Assembly (NCBI GenBank): GCA_002364005.1
Contig: DEXG01000023.1
Coordinates: 90,346 to 154,345, forward strand
Direction of reading: 5' to 3'
Length of the DNA: 64,000 bases
Origin: Phycisphaerales bacterium UBA3190
Lineage (GTDB): Bacteria; Planctomycetota; Phycisphaerae; Phycisphaerales; UBA1924
Shown one piece after another: positions 61,847 through 64,000 of the stretch (position 1 is the stretch's first letter; the number at the start of each line of letters is the position of its first letter). A program made the translations under genes and the position numbers. The notes under the pieces were generated by a model. That model was given only the letters and a program-made list of their open reading frames with translations, was not told where the DNA came from and made no database searches.

Positions 61847-63205
61847 ATGCAAAACCATAAGCAGATACCTCTAATCGCCATCACTTGCTTAGCTGCTTGT
61901 TGTGGTGGAGCAAACGCTCAGGTGACCACAGATGACATCCGTCAGGGTGCCCGCGATCGGGTACACGGCACACTCGCCGAGCAGGAGCAGCAGGCGTACG
62001 CCCGCTCACTTCTCGTGCAGTTCGAGACGCGGGTTAATCAAGCCAAGACGCTCATCGAACAGGTTGAGCAGCGGCACGTGGCATACCGACAACAAATGGA
62101 CAGCCTCCTTGTCAACGATGACGGCAAACGTCTTGGACGCAAAGGCCAAGCGGTTGCCATGCATTTCATAAATTACATTGAGCAATCTCTCATCGAGCCC
62201 AGTGAACTCGCCGCCAAAAAGGTATTCGTCGAACAAATGCTCTCGTTCCTGGATCGGGCCAAATCCGGCCCCGCCGGGTATGTACCGCAACCCGAGCGTG
62301 TCGAGGAAGCAGACGATGTGTATCTCTGGGCTCGTTCTAGGTCAATGACACTGAGTGAGTCCGAGTCCTGGCTCGCCGAATCGCTTGGCTCGCTTGACCA
62401 CACCACCGATGTCGCAGCCGACCCGACACTCAAAGAACAGATTGATGCGTACAGAGCAACCCTCCGTCAGGAGTGGCTCATTCTCCAAAGCCGTGGAAAG
62501 GAAGCGGCTCGGCAGGAAGCTGCACCAGTCATGGAAGAGAACGCTCGTATTGCTGAGCTTGAGCGAGCATTGCTCGAAGCAAATCAGAAGCTCAGCACGG
62601 TCCGCCAGCAGAACGAACAGCAACGCATCGACTTTGAAATGCGGATGGAGCAACAGCGTGTCGAACTTCGTGAACGACTCGCCGCGTCACAACGCGAAAT
62701 GGATGAACGGCTCGCTGCAATCGATAGAGAAAACAAGCTCGCTGAAGCTGAGCGAATGCGCAGAGACGCAGAAGCCAATGTCGCGGCTCGTGATATACGA
62801 GAGGATGCTCAGCGAACCGAGCTCATCTCTAAATGTAACTCGCCGCAGGTCCAGAGAGACCTTGCACCGTTCCTAGAAGAAGGCACCTGGCAGCCGGGTG
62901 ATAAAGGGCCCAACGCACGCTTGGATATGGCTCCGATGTCATACAGCAAGATCCAAGCTGATGGCGCTCTCGCCGACACTGTGGACGGCTTACAACGGTT
63001 CCTTGAGATCGTGAACGCAAATTGCTCACGAAGAGGTTACTACACTCGAAACAACCAGCACTACGACATCCATCGGCCCAAGTGGGGCTATACCAGACAC
63101 TGGGATAAACTCACGCGAGAACAGATTCAGGAAGCTCAACGAGTTCAATCTCTGCTGAGAGAACTCGGTCCGACGCTGGTTCAAGAGGGCATGCTGTCTG
63201 AGTAG
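61847..63205 (+). CDS. Exported coiled-coil protein, possible lipoprotein
   Basis: 452 aa from ATG 61847 (GGAGA upstream); the frame is open further but lies inside the previous gene. Signal peptide with CLAAC (lipobox-like) or cleavage at ANAQ. The middle (about 200-325) is a long Arg/Glu/Gln coiled coil (EQQRIDFEMRMEQQRVELRERLAA). A C-terminal globular part contains two Cys, one in ISKCNS. Unknown family; may be a periplasmic part of the element C transfer machine. Confidence 0.65.
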   Translation: MQNHKQIPLIAITCLAACCGGANAQVTTDDIRQGARDRVHGTLAEQEQQAYARSLLVQFETRVNQAKTLIEQVEQRHVAYRQQMDSLLVNDDGKRLGRKGQAVAMHFINYIEQSLIEPSELAAKKVFVEQMLSFLDRAKSGPAGYVPQPERVEEADDVYLWARSRSMTLSESESWLAESLGSLDHTTDVAADPTLKEQIDAYRATLRQEWLILQSRGKEAARQEAAPVMEENARIAELERALLEANQKLSTVRQQNEQQRIDFEMRMEQQRVELRERLAASQREMDERLAAIDRENKLAEAERMRRDAEANVAARDIREDAQRTELISKCNSPQVQRDLAPFLEEGTWQPGDKGPNARLDMAPMSYSKIQADGALADTVDGLQRFLEIVNANCSRRGYYTRNNQHYDIHRPKWGYTRHWDKLTREQIQEAQRVQSLLRELGPTLVQEGMLSE

Positions 63206-63209
63206 TGCC

Positions 63210-64000
63210 ATGACTGACTTTGAACCTGATCGGCATCAGCTTCGCCTGAATCGTTTGTGCGAACGCACAATCGATCGCTTGCACAGCAAGGCGAGATACC
63301 TTCGTGAAAGGATCACGTCGACTTACAACGTATCGTCATACCACGCCGTCGACCACGCAGTGCTGCACCAGTCCATTCTCAACGCATCCAATGAGTTGGA
63401 TGCCGAAATGGCCGCGATGATCGCGGCTGGTGAGATGTCGCGTGACATCGCCTCCAAGATCAAACTCCGTTGTATGTGCCTTGGGCTGCAAAAATCGAGC
63501 TACCGTGACTGTTGCGAGCTGATTCAGATAACAGACCTGGACGAGCTCGACAACGCGACAATTTCTGTCGTGGTGATTCCCGACAGGTACCTCCTCGCAG
63601 AGATCCGTCGGCGGTCCCGAACTCGTTGGACGATCACAATCAGTGCGGGGCTGTTTGAAGTGGTCAACGCCGCGGTGCTCGCACTCGTCGACCCTGAATG
63701 GCCCGTCGTTCCCATTGGCGACCGGGTCAATCACTTCGCTGCCCGAGTTGAAGCCGCCTTCGATGGTGTCCACTTCCCACGTCATGCCGCATTCTCACCG
63801 GCGGACGCGGCGAAGGTCGAGAAGCTCGGGTCGTTTGTGAAAATGTTCATCATCGGCCATGAGCTTGGGCATATCATCGCAAAATTTCATCCAGAAAGCT
63901 GTGCCACGTCACATGACACGGAGTTTTTTGCCGACCTTCAAGGGTGGCACTCGCTCTACAGCAAAATCTGGTTGCTCGCTCAGCCCTTTCGACAACTCTA
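63210..64000 (+). CDS. Zincin-type (HExxH) protein, cut by the window end
   Basis: The frame is open from ATG 63210 to the window edge, so it is partial at its 3' end (at least 263 aa). It starts MTDFEPDRHQLRLNR. No signal or membrane segment is seen. Near the end is the zinc-protease motif GHELGH (from about 63856) with TEFFADLQG shortly after, the usual third ligand region. The family is not recognised. It follows the coiled-coil gene by 4 bp and may belong to the same transcript. Confidence 0.7.
   Translation, partial: MTDFEPDRHQLRLNRLCERTIDRLHSKARYLRERITSTYNVSSYHAVDHAVLHQSILNASNELDAEMAAMIAAGEMSRDIASKIKLRCMCLGLQKSSYRDCCELIQITDLDELDNATISVVVIPDRYLLAEIRRRSRTRWTITISAGLFEVVNAAVLALVDPEWPVVPIGDRVNHFAARVEAAFDGVHFPRHAAFSPADAAKVEKLGSFVKMFIIGHELGHIIAKFHPESCATSHDTEFFADLQGWHSLYSKIWLLAQPFRQL

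Noticed and set aside
1..64000. CRISPR arrays, rRNA genes, insertion sequences
   Set aside because: No regularly spaced repeats, rRNA-like sequence or transposase-like ORF was seen anywhere. The mobility of this region is explained by the att repeats instead.

Overview
The window looks like chromosome of a planctomycete, most likely class Phycisphaerae. The reasons are a complete Bat (aerotolerance) operon of the planctomycete/Bacteroidota type, moderately high GC with many ATGA/GTGA gene overlaps, and a secreted enzyme ending in the GC-type dockerin-like tail seen in Phycisphaerae. No taxonomic search was possible.

Region 1 (1-7996) is core genome: batA (5' end cut off by the window), batB, a TPR/Gln-rich batC-like gene, batD and batE, then a divergent IclR regulator / Bcr-CflA-type MFS exporter pair, ending at a tRNA-Gly(CCC) gene at 7997-8068.

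From the tRNA onward the window is an accretion of mobile elements. A 45-bp sequence (anticodon loop to 3' end of the tRNA plus 3 nt) occurs three times in direct orientation, at 8027-8071, 16201-16245 and 39694-39738. Each copy is followed by a related arm holding a terminator-like hairpin and four TGTAGTGC-type octamers. Copies 2 and 3 are also preceded by a related ~168-bp arm with one octamer exactly 127 nt from the core. I read this as three tandem integrative elements, A, B and C, sharing one integration specificity. A and B contain no integrase or conjugation gene, so they look like cis-mobilizable elements stacked next to a conjugative relative.

Element A (8.2 kb) is a heavy-metal RND efflux operon (TolC, thioredoxin-like lipoprotein, adaptor, pump) with a His-rich lipoprotein and a small Cys-rich exported protein. 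Element B (23.5 kb) is mainly copper/metal handling: CopA-type multicopper oxidase, CopB, CPH-motif P-type ATPase, HMA-linked membrane protein, YHS/TRASH-motif proteins and a Spy/CpxP-like sensor. It also has a putative transmembrane electron-transfer module (7-haem cytochrome c, b-type membrane protein, flavin/2Fe-2S reductase with an apparent frameshift), signalling proteins (SpoIIE phosphatase, HD-GYP, Rrf2) and a vanadium-haloperoxidase-like protein. A 126-aa ORF in B looks like the deletion scar of a second CBA efflux operon.

Element C (39.7 kb to beyond the window end) opens with an excisionase-like HTH gene and a four-gene putative anti-phage operon (DUF499 ATPase, DUF3780, DUF1156 DNA methylase, PLD-SNF2 helicase). 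A plasmid-like maintenance region follows (HTH/Rep-like protein, ParA, small RHH-like partner, candidate antisense RNA), then an ArdC-like antirestriction protein, an orphan methylase-like protein, and a mobilization block (MobF relaxase with decayed helicase motifs, coupling protein, membrane and coiled-coil proteins, and a truncated HExxH protein). Its integrase and right end are predicted to lie beyond 64000.
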